A DNA stretch of 56,029 bases from Rhodospirillales bacterium (GTDB lineage: Bacteria; Pseudomonadota; Alphaproteobacteria; Rhodospirillales; JASLQF01). Location of the stretch: contig JASLQF010000009.1 of assembly GCA_030744625.1 (NCBI GenBank), forward strand, positions 1-56,029. Direction: 5' to 3'. Numbering within the stretch: position 1 is the stretch's first letter; each line of letters begins with the position of its first letter. A program made the position numbers and the translations under genes. Below the pieces are notes generated by a model. It ran no database searches, was not told where the DNA came from, and saw only the letters and a program-made list of their open reading frames with translations. Positions 42,819-52,789 of the stretch are shown here, piece by piece.

Positions 42819-43790
42819 TCATCGGCGGCCAAGCGCCAACATCATGAGCAGCGTGCGCTGGCGCGCCCTGAAATTGTCGTCGGAAATGATGTAGATCAGG
42901 TCCTCGCCGCCGTCGCCCGGGCGCGCCGCGACGCCTTCGAAGTTATCGACGCTCAAGGGCGCCCCGAGGACGGCGATCTCGACCCCCGAAAGCCGCGCCC
43001 CGGGCACGATGGCGTCCCCATCGAGGCGCACGAGGCGCGCCGCGTCGGTGCCTAGCTGAGAGAAGGCGCGCTCGAGCACGACCACGTCGCCGTCGCCGAG
43101 TGTCGCCGCGCCGGTCGGGTGGAAACCGGCAAGGGTGGCATAGGTGAGCACCGACCATCCGCCGGCGTCGCTCACCCAGCCGACCAGGGCCCGGCTCGAC
43201 CCGAAGGCCTCGGTCAGCGCCAGGAGCCGCCCGTCGCTTAGCAGGGTGAGGGCCTCGATGCCGCCGTTCGAGGGCGCCCCATCGAGCTCGGCGGGCGCCG
43301 CCAGGGGCTCGGGCGTGGCGCGTCCGGGCAGGTAGCGCCGCAGCCTGTGGCGCCGTTCGAAGGCGACGATGATCTCCCCCTCGACGCCGGCGCTCATGGC
43401 CTCGGCATCGGTCGAGAAGGTGCCCTCGAGCGGCGCCCCGTCGAGGCCGCTCATGGCGCCCATGTCGGTGTTTCGAAGCCCCGCCAAATGGCCCCGTTCG
43501 TCATAGGCGAGGCGGGCGCTGAAGCGCGCCCCCCTGTCGGTCAGCGCCACCATGCGCCGGCCGTCGGCGCTGACGCCGAGCGCCGAGAAGCCGCCGAAAC
43601 GGGGATCGGGCGAGCTCAGCGCCAAGCCGCCCCGGAAATCGAGCCGGCCGACGGTGGTCTGGCCGGCGTCTTCGGCGTTGAGGGCGATGGGCCGGGCGTC
43701 GACGCGCACCGCCTCGGCGCCCGCCGTCGGGGCGTCAGCGCACCACGCGGCGGCAAGGAGACATAGGAACAAAGGCTTCGAGACCCGCAT
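42819..43790 (-). CDS. Esterase-like activity of phytase family protein
   Basis: A 323-residue exported protein with a signal peptide (about 1-25, cut near AGAEA). The beta-propeller-like body has FGGFSALGVSADGRRMVALTDRG, TDAEAMSAGVEGEIIVAFER, GGIEALTLLSDGRLLALTE and the C-terminal NFEGVAARPGDGGEDLIYIISDDN. This arrangement matches the 'esterase-like activity of phytase' domain family of alphaproteobacteria. A reaction has been suggested for some members but the physiological substrate is unclear. It follows the rhomboid protease gene by 21 bases on the same strand. Confidence 0.85.
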   Translation of the reverse strand: MRVSKPLFLCLLAAAWCADAPTAGAEAVRVDARPIALNAEDAGQTTVGRLDFRGGLALSSPDPRFGGFSALGVSADGRRMVALTDRGARFSARLAYDERGHLAGLRNTDMGAMSGLDGAPLEGTFSTDAEAMSAGVEGEIIVAFERRHRLRRYLPGRATPEPLAAPAELDGAPSNGGIEALTLLSDGRLLALTEAFGSSRALVGWVSDAGGWSVLTYATLAGFHPTGAATLGDGDVVVLERAFSQLGTDAARLVRLDGDAIVPGARLSGVEIAVLGAPLSVDNFEGVAARPGDGGEDLIYIISDDNFRARQRTLLMMLALGRR

Positions 43791-43811
43791 GGCCGACCAT
43801 CCGCGCCTAGG

Positions 43812-44594
43812 TTAATCCCACGGCCCCTTGCGGCTGTCGGGAAGGATCGAGCGGCGTTTGCGGCGTCGGCGGCTTGGCGCGGTCCGGCCACGGCGCCCCG
43901 GCAAGCCGCCGCCGTCGAACAGCGGCACCGTCTTGTGGCGGAACGGCACGATGAGCGCGGCGCCGGCGATGAAGCCGCCGATGTGCGCCCACCACGCCGT
44001 GCCGCCGCCCGGGGCGCCGCCGATCATGGCCGCGTTGACCACTTGCAGACCGATCCACAGGCCGAGCACGACGAAGGCGGGCAGGCGCGTCACCATGTAC
44101 ATGAACAGCACCAGCACCTGCGTCCTCGGATGCAGCACGAGATAGGCGCCCATGACGCCGGAAATGGCGCCGCTGGCACCCACCATGGGGACGATCGAAC
44201 CGGCGTTGAGGGCGGCATGCGCCAGCGCCGCGGCGACGCCGCAGGCCAGGTAAAACACCAGGAAGCGCAGGTGGCCCATCGAATCCTCGATGTTGTCGCC
44301 GAAGATCCACAGGAACACCATGTTGCCGATGAGGTGCATCCAGCCACCGTGCAGGAACATGCTGGTGACCAGGGTCAGCGGCGCCGGCACCAGGACCAGC
44401 TCGGGGGCCAGCTCACGGCTGCCGAACAGCACGGCGGGGATGGCGCCGAGCCCGAGGATCGCGGTCTCGCCCTCCGCCGCCAGCGACACTTGCCACAGGA
44501 ACACGGCGACGCAGACGCCGACGAGGACGGCCGTCACGTACTGGAACGGGATTCGGGTGAGCGGGTTGTCGTCCTTCAGGGGGAACAGCGCCAT
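43812..44594 (-). CDS. Rhomboid family intramembrane serine protease
   Basis: A 260-residue inner-membrane protease with six or seven helices. The catalytic dyad is Ser141 in GASGAISG (139-146) and His204 in AHIGGFIAG. The H-x-x-x-N oxyanion-type motif HLIGNMVFLWIFGDNIED begins at 87, and the N-terminal FPLKDDNP is typical of the alphaproteobacterial group. The C-terminal tail is Arg-rich. It is read between cobT and the esterase-like gene; its substrates are unknown. Confidence 0.93.
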   Translation of the reverse strand: MALFPLKDDNPLTRIPFQYVTAVLVGVCVAVFLWQVSLAAEGETAILGLGAIPAVLFGSRELAPELVLVPAPLTLVTSMFLHGGWMHLIGNMVFLWIFGDNIEDSMGHLRFLVFYLACGVAAALAHAALNAGSIVPMVGASGAISGVMGAYLVLHPRTQVLVLFMYMVTRLPAFVVLGLWIGLQVVNAAMIGGAPGGGTAWWAHIGGFIAGAALIVPFRHKTVPLFDGGGLPGRRGRTAPSRRRRKRRSILPDSRKGPWD

Positions 44595-44607
44595 GGGGCG
44601 GCTTTCC

Positions 44608-46461
44608 TCAGCGGCGCCCCGCGTGGCGCCGCTGGCCGGGAAATTCCACGTCCTCGTCGAACAGTTCGGTGAGATTCTGCATCACCGTGCCGCCCAGTTC
44701 CTCGGGGTCGATGATGGTGACGGCGCGGCTGTAGTAGCGGGTAACGTCGTGGCCGATGCCGATGGCCGTAAGCTGGATCGGCGAGCGCGTTTCGATCCAT
44801 TCGATGACCTGGCGCAAGTGGCGCTCCAGGTAGTTTCCCGGGTTGGCGGAAAGGGTTGCGTCGTCGACCGGCGCGCCGTCGGAGATGACCATCAGGATGC
44901 GCCGCTGCTCGGGCCGCGCCAATAGCCGGTTGTGGGCCCACAACAGGGCCTCGCCGTCGATGTTTTCCTTCAGGAGGCCCTCGCGCAGCATCAAGCCCAG
45001 GCTCTTGCGGGCGCGCCGCCAGGGGGCATCGGCCGCCTTGTAGACGATGTGGCGCAGGTCGTTGAGGCGGCCCGGATTGCGCGGCTTTCCGTCGGCCACC
45101 CATTTCTCGCGCGAGGCGCCGCCCTTCCAGGCACGGGTCGTGAAACCGAGGATCTCCACCTTGACGCCGCAGCGCTCCAGGGTCCTGGCCAGGATGTCGG
45201 CGGAAAGCGCCGCCACGGTGATGGGCCGCCCGCGCATGGAGCCCGAGTTGTCGATGAGCAACGCCACCACGGTGTCGCGGAAGTCGGTTTCCAGTTCCTG
45301 CTTGAACGACAGGGGGTGGAAGGGATCGATGACGACGCGCGCCAGGCGCCCCGCGTCGAGCAACCCTTCCTCGAGGTCGAACTCCCACGACCGGGTCTGC
45401 TTGGCCATGAGGCGCCGTTGCAGGCGGTTGGCGAGGCGCGCCACCAGGCCTTGCAGGCTGGCCAGTTGCTGATCCATCTGGGCGCGCAGGCGCGCCAGCT
45501 CGTCCGGCTCGCAAAGCGACTCGGCCTCCACCGCCTCGTCGTACTCCGTGGTATAGGGGCGGTATACGGGGCCCCGCGCCCGGCGGTTGTCGGGCCACGT
45601 GTCCCTTCTCTCGGAGCGGCCCGAGGGATCCTCGTCGCCCTGGCCGGCCATGTACTGCTCATCCGATTCGCCGTCGCTGGTGTCGTCGCTGTCCTCGAAT
45701 TCGTCTTCGCCTTCGTCGGCGGAAAGCGCGCCTTCGGTTTCCTGGTCGCCACCCTCGGAGCGGTCGTCCTCGGACTGTTCCTCGTCCTGCTCGCTTTCGT
45801 CGTCGCCGTCTTCGTCGTCGAGGGCCTCGGTGTCGTCGATCAGCGCCAGGTGATCGATCAGTTCGGCGAGGGCCTCGGAAAACGATTCCTGGTCGTTTAC
45901 GCGCTCTTCGAGGCCCTCGATTTCCCCGCCGATCCGTTCGTTGACCCAGTCCCGCCACAGATCCACCATGCCTGCCGCATTCTCCGGCGGCGTGGCGCCG
46001 GTCAGCCTTTCCCGCACCAGGAGGCCGATCACCTCGGGCAGATTTTCCTCCTCGCGCTCCGTGACTTCGTCGTAGCCGCGGTGCCGGCAGCGCTCCTCGA
46101 GAACCGCCTCCAGGTTCTCCGCCATACCGGCGAAGCGTTCGCAGCCCAGGGCCTCGACGCGAACCTGCTCCACGGTGTTGTAGATCTCGCGGGCTTCACG
46201 CCCGCCCGGCAGGCGGCTCTGGTGCACCTTCTTGTCGTGATGCCGCAAGCGCAGCGCCATGGCATCCGCCGAGCCGCGCAGGCGGGTCATTTCCCGTGGC
46301 GCGAAATGATGAGGCGGCATGGGGAGACGGGCGGCGTCGCCGGACAGGCTCGGCGCCTCGTGGGCAAAGGACACGGTCAGCTGCGGAAACCCGGACACCG
46401 CCCTCAGGGTCGCCGCGGTCACCCGTTTTAGAAGTTCCTGGCGATCTTCGGATTTATCCAC
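44608..46461 (-). CDS. cobT: Cobaltochelatase subunit CobT
   Basis: A 617-residue subunit of the aerobic, ATP-dependent cobaltochelatase (CobN-CobS-CobT) that inserts cobalt into hydrogenobyrinic acid a,c-diamide. The N-terminal half is CobT-specific, followed by a strongly acidic D/E-rich linker (about 215-285). A C-terminal von Willebrand factor A domain (about 395-600) has the metal-ion site [11 protein letters not shown] starting near residue 402. It lies 90 bases after cobS on the same strand; cobN is not in the window. Confidence 0.94.
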   Translation of the reverse strand: MDKSEDRQELLKRVTAATLRAVSGFPQLTVSFAHEAPSLSGDAARLPMPPHHFAPREMTRLRGSADAMALRLRHHDKKVHQSRLPGGREAREIYNTVEQVRVEALGCERFAGMAENLEAVLEERCRHRGYDEVTEREEENLPEVIGLLVRERLTGATPPENAAGMVDLWRDWVNERIGGEIEGLEERVNDQESFSEALAELIDHLALIDDTEALDDEDGDDESEQDEEQSEDDRSEGGDQETEGALSADEGEDEFEDSDDTSDGESDEQYMAGQGDEDPSGRSERRDTWPDNRRARGPVYRPYTTEYDEAVEAESLCEPDELARLRAQMDQQLASLQGLVARLANRLQRRLMAKQTRSWEFDLEEGLLDAGRLARVVIDPFHPLSFKQELETDFRDTVVALLIDNSGSMRGRPITVAALSADILARTLERCGVKVEILGFTTRAWKGGASREKWVADGKPRNPGRLNDLRHIVYKAADAPWRRARKSLGLMLREGLLKENIDGEALLWAHNRLLARPEQRRILMVISDGAPVDDATLSANPGNYLERHLRQVIEWIETRSPIQLTAIGIGHDVTRYYSRAVTIIDPEELGGTVMQNLTELFDEDVEFPGQRRHAGRR

Positions 46462-46551
46462 GTTAGCGTCCTTGCCAGGATTCGGCCTCTAATTCATGTA
46501 TTCAGGGGCTTATTCACGTCCTGGATGATTTTGATCGAGGACGATAAGACC

Positions 46552-47568
46552 CTAGGACAGCGTGGGGTTGGCCGCCGATTCGGTCAGTTCCTCGCCGAAA
46601 CAACGTTGATAGTATTCGGCGACCACGGGGCGCTCCACTTCATCGCACTTGTTGAGGAAGGTGAGGCGGAAGGCGAAGGCCTGGTCGCCGACGATTTCGG
46701 TATTTTCCGCCCACGTGAGCACGGTGCGCGGCGACATGACCGTGGAGATGTCACCGTTGATGAACCCTGTCCTCGTCAGCGCCGCCAGTTCAACCATGGC
46801 GCCCACTTTCTGCCGCCCCTCCGGGGAGTCGTAGGACGGTGCCTTGGCGGTGACGATCCTCACTTCGTCGTCGTGCGGCAGGTAGTTCAGCGTGGTCACG
46901 ATGTTCCAGCGGTCCATCTGGCCTTGGTTGATCTGCTGGGTGCCGTGATAGAGCCCCGTGGTGTCGCCCAACCCCACCGTGTTGGTGGTGGCGAACAGGC
47001 GGAAATAGGGGTGCGGACGGATGATCTTGTTGCGGTCGAGCAGCGTAAGCTTGCCGTCCACCTCTAGCACGCGCTGGATGACGAACATGACGTCGGGCCG
47101 CCCGGCGTCGTATTCGTCGAAGCACAAGGCCGTCGGATGCTGCAACGCCCACGGCAGGATGCCCTCGCGGAACTCGGTCACCTGCTTGCCGTCGCGCACC
47201 ACGATGGCGTCCTTGCCGATGAGGTCGATGCGCGAGATGTGGCCGTCCAGGTTGACCCGGATGCACGGCCAGTTAAGGCGCGCCGCCACCTGTTCGATGT
47301 GGGTCGACTTTCCGGTACCGTGGTAGCCCTGGATCATGCAGCGGCGGTTGTGGGAGAAGGAGGCGAGCAGGGCCAGGGTTGTCTCGTGGTCGAACTGGTA
47401 GGCTTCGTCCGTATCGGGGACGTGGTCGCTGCCCTCGCTGAAGGCCGGCACCTCCAGGTCGCTGTCGATGCCGAAGGTCTGGCGGACGGAAATGGTGATG
47501 TCCGGCGCATCGAGCGGGTGGTGGGCGTCGCCAAAATTGGCGGCATCGGCTGTTTGGGCGGTCGTCAT
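46552..47568 (-). CDS. cobS: Cobaltochelatase subunit CobS
   Basis: A 338-residue AAA+ ATPase of the cobaltochelatase. Walker A is GYHGTGKST at 81-89, and Walker B is [10 protein letters not shown] with Asp151-Glu152. An arginine-finger region follows in the sequence around [18 protein letters not shown]. CobS and CobT form the motor complex that works with CobN. An alternative role as a MoxR/VWA-type chaperone pair exists for homologues, but the cobT partner and high similarity to alphaproteobacterial CobS favour the cobalamin function. Confidence 0.95.
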   Translation of the reverse strand: MTTAQTADAANFGDAHHPLDAPDITISVRQTFGIDSDLEVPAFSEGSDHVPDTDEAYQFDHETTLALLASFSHNRRCMIQGYHGTGKSTHIEQVAARLNWPCIRVNLDGHISRIDLIGKDAIVVRDGKQVTEFREGILPWALQHPTALCFDEYDAGRPDVMFVIQRVLEVDGKLTLLDRNKIIRPHPYFRLFATTNTVGLGDTTGLYHGTQQINQGQMDRWNIVTTLNYLPHDDEVRIVTAKAPSYDSPEGRQKVGAMVELAALTRTGFINGDISTVMSPRTVLTWAENTEIVGDQAFAFRLTFLNKCDEVERPVVAEYYQRCFGEELTESAANPTLS

Positions 47569-47642
47569 CGAACGATAATCCCGTAATTGTCTGAAGGGCG
47601 CCGGGGCGGACGTGTGCTGTTAAAGGATCGAAAGCCCGCAGG

Positions 47643-48197
47643 TCAAGAGCCAAAGCTGGCCATGATCGTGCGGTAGGCGTCGGCGATCTGCTTGAACTTT
47701 TCCTCGGCCGCCTTGTCGCCGCCGTTGGCGTCGGGGTGGTGGCGCTTCACCAAGGCCTTGTAGCGGGCCTTGACGGTATCCGCGTTGATGGGCGGACTGA
47801 GGTCGAAGACGATCAAGGCCTGTTCCTCGGGCGTTCCGGCGCGCCGCGCGCCGACCTCGGGCGGCGCGCCGTCGAAAAACCCGAATCCGTCTCGTACCCG
47901 GCTCGAATCGAAACGGTAGTTGCCGCCGCCCAACGGCCAGGTGGGCCGCTGCCAGACCGTGTCCCGGCGCACGTCGGCCTCCACCTGTTCGTCGGTCATG
48001 CCCGAGAAATAATTCCAGGTGGCGTTGTACTGCCTGATGTGGTCGAGGCAAAACCAGGAATACTCCGTCAGCACTTCGCGAGAGCGCGGCGCCCGGTAAA
48101 GCCCCTTTTCCTCGCAACCGGCCCAGGCGCAACCGTTCTCGGTGCCGGCTTCGGCCTGAGACGCCCAATACCGCGACTTTCCTTTTCTTCCGGACAT
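47643..48197 (-). CDS. J-domain protein
   Basis: A 184-residue protein with a C-terminal J domain (about 125-184) carrying the HPD tripeptide at 154-156 in KRHHPDANGG. It stimulates a DnaK-type Hsp70. The N-terminal part has CAWAGCEEKGLYRAP and SWFCLDHIRQYNATWNYF, a conserved alphaproteobacterial block whose three or four cysteines could bind metal. The start at 48197 is chosen because the open extension upstream is not conserved-looking. The gene is divergent from bolA and upstream of cobS, a common alphaproteobacterial arrangement. Confidence 0.92.
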   Translation of the reverse strand: MSGRKGKSRYWASQAEAGTENGCAWAGCEEKGLYRAPRSREVLTEYSWFCLDHIRQYNATWNYFSGMTDEQVEADVRRDTVWQRPTWPLGGGNYRFDSSRVRDGFGFFDGAPPEVGARRAGTPEEQALIVFDLSPPINADTVKARYKALVKRHHPDANGGDKAAEEKFKQIADAYRTIMASFGS

Positions 48198-48288
48198 GTG
48201 ATCAACTATGGTGGGTCGGCGCGTGTAGGGCAAGCGCCGGGCTTCGATTCGGTCGATGCCGTGCCCTCCCGCCAGGAGCTGCCCGGGT

Positions 48289-48567
48289 ATGAGCGTAGCC
48301 GCCGCCATCGAGAAGAAACTAAAGCAGGCGTTTTCGCCGCTACGCCTGGAAATCGTCGACGAATCCCACCTGCATGCCGGGCATGCCGGCGCCCGGCCGC
48401 AAGGTGAAAGCCACTTCCGGGTTAAGATCGTCTCCGGGGCGTTCGCCGACACGCCGCGTGTCGAGCGCCAGCGCTCCGTTTACCGGGTGCTGGCCAACGA
48501 TCTGGCGTCCGACATTCACGCCCTTGCCTTGACGACGTTGACACCCGAGGAGGACACTGCGCCCTGA
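48289..48567 (+). CDS. BolA family protein
   Basis: A 92-residue protein of the BolA fold. Diagnostic blocks are IEKKLKQAFSPLRLEIVDESHLHAGHAG and ESHFRVKIVSGAF, followed by RVERQRSVYRVLANDL. The histidines near HLHAGH and the C-terminal HALAL region are those used for [2Fe-2S] sharing with monothiol glutaredoxins. BolA proteins act in iron-sulfur trafficking and stress response. It is divergent from the J-domain gene, with a 91-base shared promoter region. Confidence 0.94.
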   Translation: MSVAAAIEKKLKQAFSPLRLEIVDESHLHAGHAGARPQGESHFRVKIVSGAFADTPRVERQRSVYRVLANDLASDIHALALTTLTPEEDTAP

Positions 48568-48728
48568 ACCCCGCACCCCGAGAAGGGCGCGGGAATCCGG
48601 AAAGTAAGCCAGCAAGGGTTGTAAATAAGATAGTTTTAAACGTTTTGCGTTGCGTTGATCCGCATATCTTCATATTGTGGGCGCCTGCTCCACCTAATCG
48701 TCAGGATTTGCAACGTGGGCATACGTGA

Positions 48729-49076
48729 ATGAAGCAGGGTTTGGTCACCAAAAACGTCACCGTCGGGAATCTGCGCACCAGCCTGCGCCTCGAACCGGAA
48801 ATCTGGGAAGCGCTCGATGAAATCTGCGCGCGCGAGGGACTTACCTTCCATCAGCTGTGCACCCTTGTCGATGACTATCGCCGCGGCAAAAGCCGGACTT
48901 CCGCGGTCCGCGTCTTCACCGTAACGTATTTCCGCATGGCCGCCGCCGATATCGATCGCGCGGGGGCGCGGCGCGGTCGGCGGGAGGCGGCGTCGAGTGG
49001 GAAATCCGCCGACTGGGTCGATCGGACCATCCGCGCCATGATGGGCACCGGAACAAAGGAAGCTCGGAGCCGTTAG
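48729..49076 (+). CDS. Ribbon-helix-helix domain protein
   Basis: A 115-residue protein whose first 55 residues form an RHH_4-type ribbon-helix-helix DNA-binding domain: the strand RTSLRLEPEIWEALDEICAREG is followed by LTFHQLCTLVDDYR. The C-terminal half is Arg-rich and variable. Proteins of this type are common in alphaproteobacteria, where they are presumed small transcription regulators or partners of them. No Shine-Dalgarno is obvious before the ATG. It overlaps the convergent DUF2889 gene by four bases at the stops. Confidence 0.85.
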   Translation: MKQGLVTKNVTVGNLRTSLRLEPEIWEALDEICAREGLTFHQLCTLVDDYRRGKSRTSAVRVFTVTYFRMAAADIDRAGARRGRREAASSGKSADWVDRTIRAMMGTGTKEARSR

Positions 49077-49633
49077 CCGCCGGAATGTAAATCGGGCCAC
49101 AGTCTTTTGGCGAGCGGGCCGTCGGCGGCCAGGGCGTGGCACGAGTTCAACATCGCCGGCTTTCCCTTTTGCGGCTTTTTCTTCCGGCCTATCATGCGGT
49201 CGGGCCTGACCGCCTGATAGGCGGTCGCGGCGAGAGGGCCCACCAGCAAATCGGTAATGTGCGTGCAACCCTTGACCCCGCCCAGGCGCTCCAGCACCGC
49301 ACTGCGCCAGCCGGGCGCGATGCGCAGGCCTTTCAGGAGGGCGTAGGCGGGCGTAATGTCGCCGCACATGGCGAACGGCCCCGCCTGGCTCGACGCTTCC
49401 GCCTCCTGGACCACCCTGTCGTCGTCCACCGTCAGCCTGATCGACATTTCGTGGACGGGTTCCCCGGCCCGCACCCCGCCCCGGTCCTGGTTGTCGAACG
49501 AATAGGTCTTGGTGTCGGTGATGGCGCCTTCGATATCCCAAAGGCCGTCTTCGCGCAGGTATCCGTGGCACGTGATGCGGCGGGTGTGCAGGTGCTTGCG
49601 GGGAACGGGTCGCGATAATTGCATATGTGGCAT
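49073..49633 (-). CDS. DUF2889 family protein
   Basis: A 186-residue protein with DUF2889 hallmarks: an N-terminal RPVPRKHLHTRRITCHGYLREDG split in two blocks, DIEGAITDTKTYSFDN, and a C-terminal half with CTHITDLLVGPLAATAYQAV followed by LNSCHALAADGPLAKRLWP. The conserved His/Cys pattern suggests a metal or cofactor site; in several proteobacteria this family occurs near benzoyl-CoA or other aromatic-degradation genes, but no such genes are here. The start at 49633 has GCGAGG upstream. Confidence 0.82.
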   Translation of the reverse strand: MPHMQLSRPVPRKHLHTRRITCHGYLREDGLWDIEGAITDTKTYSFDNQDRGGVRAGEPVHEMSIRLTVDDDRVVQEAEASSQAGPFAMCGDITPAYALLKGLRIAPGWRSAVLERLGGVKGCTHITDLLVGPLAATAYQAVRPDRMIGRKKKPQKGKPAMLNSCHALAADGPLAKRLWPDLHSGG

Positions 49634-49747
49634 GGGTGGCCTCGCCGATGAAGCAGTGGGTAAATCCATTGGCGGGGCGAACACCGCTTTCCCGCCGGGA
49701 GCCGGGGCCCTGGCGTGGCACACCGAGGCGCCGGACCGGGTCGCCGC

Positions 49748-50194
49748 TCAAGCGCCGTAACGGTCGCCGAAGACAAATGCCTCCGTTTCCCGGATATCCG
49801 CTTCCAGACCCGTCTTGACCGCGGAGTAGAGGTCGCGGATGGACACCATGCCGACGACCTCTCCGTTCTCGACCACCGGCAGGTGGCGGTAGTTGCGTAC
49901 GCTCATCAGCTCGAGAGCGTCAATCGCCGAATCCCCCGGCGACAGTGTGTCGGGGTCCTTGGTCATGATGTCACCGATGCTCGTCTTCTTCGCGTCCATG
50001 CCCTTGGCCAGGACGCGTTGGGTCAAGTCTCGCTCGGTGACAATGCCTGAAAGCTTTCCGTCATCGACGATGATGATGGCGGCAACATTCTTCTCGGCCA
50101 TCAACTTGGCGCCTTCGAGCACCGATCGCGTCGCCGTCAGGCTGGTGATCGTTTGGTTCTGGATTATATCGGGCATTATCCGGAGCTGCTGCAT
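49748..50194 (-). CDS. Tandem CBS domain protein
   Basis: A 148-residue protein consisting almost entirely of a CBS pair (about 8-62 and 75-132). Each repeat ends with the characteristic strand, GKLSGIVTERDLTQRVL and GEVVGMVSIRDLYSAV. Such Bateman modules bind adenine nucleotides and act as energy or redox sensors by interaction with other proteins. The start at 50194 is preferred because AAGGGGG precedes it, whereas an ATG at 50215 is directly abutted by GGGGAG. It is near the CorC gene but on the same strand with its own promoter space. Confidence 0.9.
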   Translation of the reverse strand: MQQLRIMPDIIQNQTITSLTATRSVLEGAKLMAEKNVAAIIIVDDGKLSGIVTERDLTQRVLAKGMDAKKTSIGDIMTKDPDTLSPGDSAIDALELMSVRNYRHLPVVENGEVVGMVSIRDLYSAVKTGLEADIRETEAFVFGDRYGA

Positions 50195-50287
50195 GTTCGC
50201 CCCCTTTTTCGCCATCTCCCCTACGTTTGCATTATTTCGATCTTACAATCAGCGAACGCTCCAAGCAAAGTCATTTGCCGCGTCGCG

Positions 50288-51571
50288 CTATCCACGCTGT
50301 GGTAGACGCCGCCTGAGTTCCATCGGCGGCGTGATGCGCACGGAAGTGATCTGGTGGCGGTGACGGGTGAGAATCTCGAACCGGAAATCGTGGAACATGA
50401 ACGCTTGGCCGACCTCGGGAATGCGCCGAGATTCGTGCAACACGAGACCGGCGACAGTGGCCGCCTCCTCGTCGGGAAGGTTCCATTCGAACTCGCGGTT
50501 GAGGTCGCGGATGGTGACGCTGCCCCACACCGTGAAGCTGCCGTCGGAATGGCCTCGCGCGCCGGTCACCGCGACGTCGTGCTCGTCGGATATGTCGCCG
50601 ACGATCTCCTCCAGGATATCCTCCAGGGTCACGATGCCCATGAGGCTGCCGTATTCGTCCACCACCAGGGAGAAGTGTTCGTGGCGGTCGCGGAACGCCA
50701 GAAGCTGGTCCAGTAGAGTGGTCGATTCGGGAATGAACCACGGTTTGGCCGCCAGCGAGGCGATGTCCACGTCCTCGATGCGCCGATCCTGGGCCCGTAC
50801 TTCCCGGAGCAGGGCCTTGACGTGCAGGACGGCCACGACGTTGTCGGTCTTGCCCCGCCAAAGCGGAATGCGCGTGTAGGGGCTGGCCAGCACCTGATCG
50901 ACAATGGATCGCGGCACCTCGTCGGCGTCTATGGCGTCGACGTTCTTGCGGTGGATCATGATTTCCCCGACCTGGACGTCGGCGAGGTCGAGGACGCTGC
51001 GCAGCATGGCGCGTTCGTGCCTGACCGATTGATCGTCCCCGGCGTGCAGCTCGATGGCGCCGCGCAGCTCGGCGGCCTGGCCTCCGAGCATCGCCCCGGA
51101 ATCGAAATCGACCCCGAAAGCCTTGAACATGGCGCGCGTCACCAACTGAATCGCATGGGTCACGGGCGCCAACACGAATACCAGGGCGTTGACCACCGGC
51201 GCCACCCACAACGCCGTCCGGTTGGCATTCTTGAACGCGTATGTTTTGGGCAGAATCTCGGCGAGTATCAGGATCATGAGCGTCATGACGATGGTGGCGT
51301 AGGCAACGCCGGCCTCGCCGTAGGCGGCAATCATCAGGCTGGTGGCCAGCGCCGAGGCCAGGATATTGACCAGGTTGTTGCCGAGCAGGATGGCCCCGAT
51401 CAGGCGCTCCGTCTTGGCGTGAAGCCGTTCGACGGTGGCCGCCCTGCGGTCGCCTTTTTGCGCCATTTGATGCATCAGGGGTCGCGATGCCGCCGTCAGT
51501 GCCGTCTCCGACCCCGAGAAGAACGCGGAAAGAATCAGCAAGATTGCTATGGCACTCAAGGAAACCAACAT
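50288..51571 (-). CDS. CNNM/CorC family transporter (HlyC/CorC type)
   Basis: A 427-residue membrane protein with the four-helix DUF21/CNNM domain (about 1-190, SAFFSGSETALTAASRPLMHQ at 15-35). A CBS pair follows (about 205-325) with DVQVGEIMIHRKNV at its start and DEYGSLMGIVTLEDILEEIVG in the second repeat, and a C-terminal CorC_HlyC domain to the end. Members are implicated in magnesium or other divalent-cation transport. The gene follows aroB on the same strand, the usual aroK-aroB-corC order of alphaproteobacteria. 'Hemolysin' in older annotation is misleading. Confidence 0.93.
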   Translation of the reverse strand: MLVSLSAIAILLILSAFFSGSETALTAASRPLMHQMAQKGDRRAATVERLHAKTERLIGAILLGNNLVNILASALATSLMIAAYGEAGVAYATIVMTLMILILAEILPKTYAFKNANRTALWVAPVVNALVFVLAPVTHAIQLVTRAMFKAFGVDFDSGAMLGGQAAELRGAIELHAGDDQSVRHERAMLRSVLDLADVQVGEIMIHRKNVDAIDADEVPRSIVDQVLASPYTRIPLWRGKTDNVVAVLHVKALLREVRAQDRRIEDVDIASLAAKPWFIPESTTLLDQLLAFRDRHEHFSLVVDEYGSLMGIVTLEDILEEIVGDISDEHDVAVTGARGHSDGSFTVWGSVTIRDLNREFEWNLPDEEAATVAGLVLHESRRIPEVGQAFMFHDFRFEILTRHRHQITSVRITPPMELRRRLPQRG

Positions 51572-51649
51572 GGGAGTTCCTCAACAATAATCAGCGAATG
51601 TTCCATTCGGGGCGCCGACGCGGCCCGGCGCCGGATACGTCCTCTTGCG

Positions 51650-52789
51650 TCAGGCGCCGAGCGCGGCGTCCAAAACGGCGGCCATGTCTTGGGCATCGAC
51701 GTCGTGGGTGACGAAGGCTTCGCCGATGCCCCGGACGAGCACGAGCCCGAGCTTGCCGCCCAGCACTTTCTTGTCCCGGGCCATGTGGACGAGAAGCCCG
51801 TCGGCGCTCCACGACCGATCGGCCGGTCCGCGCAGGCCGACCGGCAGGCCCACTTCCGAGAGGTGGCGGCGCACGCGCTCGGTGTCGGCGGGCCGGCACA
51901 GGCCGAGCCGCGCCGACAGCTCGAAGGCGAGCACCATGCCGATGGCAACCGCCTCGCCGTGCAGCAGGGTGTCGCCGAAACCCGATTGCGCTTCCAGGGC
52001 ATGGCCGAAGGTGTGGCCCAGATTGAGGAGGGCGCGCCGGCCCGCTTCGCGTTCGTCCTCGGCGACGATGGCGGCCTTGGCGGCGCAGCAGGCGGCGACG
52101 GCGTGGCGCCGGGCTTCCGTGTCGCCGCCGCAGAGCCGCAAACCGTTGGTTTCCAACCACCGGAAGAACGCCGCGTCCCGTATGAGCCCGTATTTCACTA
52201 CCTCCGCGTATCCGGCTACAAGCTCGCGCTCGGGCAGGGTGTCCAGGGTCGCGATGTCGCTGAGCACCAGGCGGGGCTGATGGAAGGCGCCGACCAGATT
52301 CTTGCCGTGGCGCGTGTTGATGCCGGTCTTGCCGCCGACGGCGCTGTCGACTTGGGCAAGCAGGGTCGTCGGTATTTGCACGAAGTCCATGCCGCGCATG
52401 GTGATGGCGGCGGCGAACCCGGCGAGGTCGCCGATGACGCCGCCCCCCAATGCCACCAGCGTCGTGTCGCGTCCCACCTTGCCGGCCAGCAGATCTTCCG
52501 CTAGGGCCTCCAGGTGGGCGAAATCCTTGGTCTGTTCGCCGGCCGGCAGGGTAATGGCCGTGCATTCGATGTCGGCCTCGCCGAGGGCCGTCTCCACGGC
52601 CGCGAGATAGAGGGGCGCGACATTGGAATCGGTGATCACGACGACCCGGGGGTGGCGCAGCAAGGGCCGGATGTAATGACCCGCCGCCGCCAGCAACCCG
52701 GCGCCGACGAGAATGTCGTACCCGCGCGCGCCGAGGTCGACGCGGACGCTGTCCACGTCGGTGGCGGTTTCGTTCCGGGGCGCCGTCAT
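51650..52789 (-). CDS. aroB: 3-Dehydroquinate synthase
   Basis: A 379-residue NAD-dependent enzyme converting DAHP to 3-dehydroquinate, step two of the shikimate pathway. The NAD-binding loop GGGVIGDLAGF is at 115-125. Metal ligands are consistent with Glu196 (AEVVKYG), His259 (NLGHTFGH) and His277 (LLHGEAVAIGM). The ATG at 52789 overlaps the aroK stop by four bases (ATGA), so the two enzymes are translationally coupled. Confidence 0.97.
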   Translation of the reverse strand: MTAPRNETATDVDSVRVDLGARGYDILVGAGLLAAAGHYIRPLLRHPRVVVITDSNVAPLYLAAVETALGEADIECTAITLPAGEQTKDFAHLEALAEDLLAGKVGRDTTLVALGGGVIGDLAGFAAAITMRGMDFVQIPTTLLAQVDSAVGGKTGINTRHGKNLVGAFHQPRLVLSDIATLDTLPERELVAGYAEVVKYGLIRDAAFFRWLETNGLRLCGGDTEARRHAVAACCAAKAAIVAEDEREAGRRALLNLGHTFGHALEAQSGFGDTLLHGEAVAIGMVLAFELSARLGLCRPADTERVRRHLSEVGLPVGLRGPADRSWSADGLLVHMARDKKVLGGKLGLVLVRGIGEAFVTHDVDAQDMAAVLDAALGA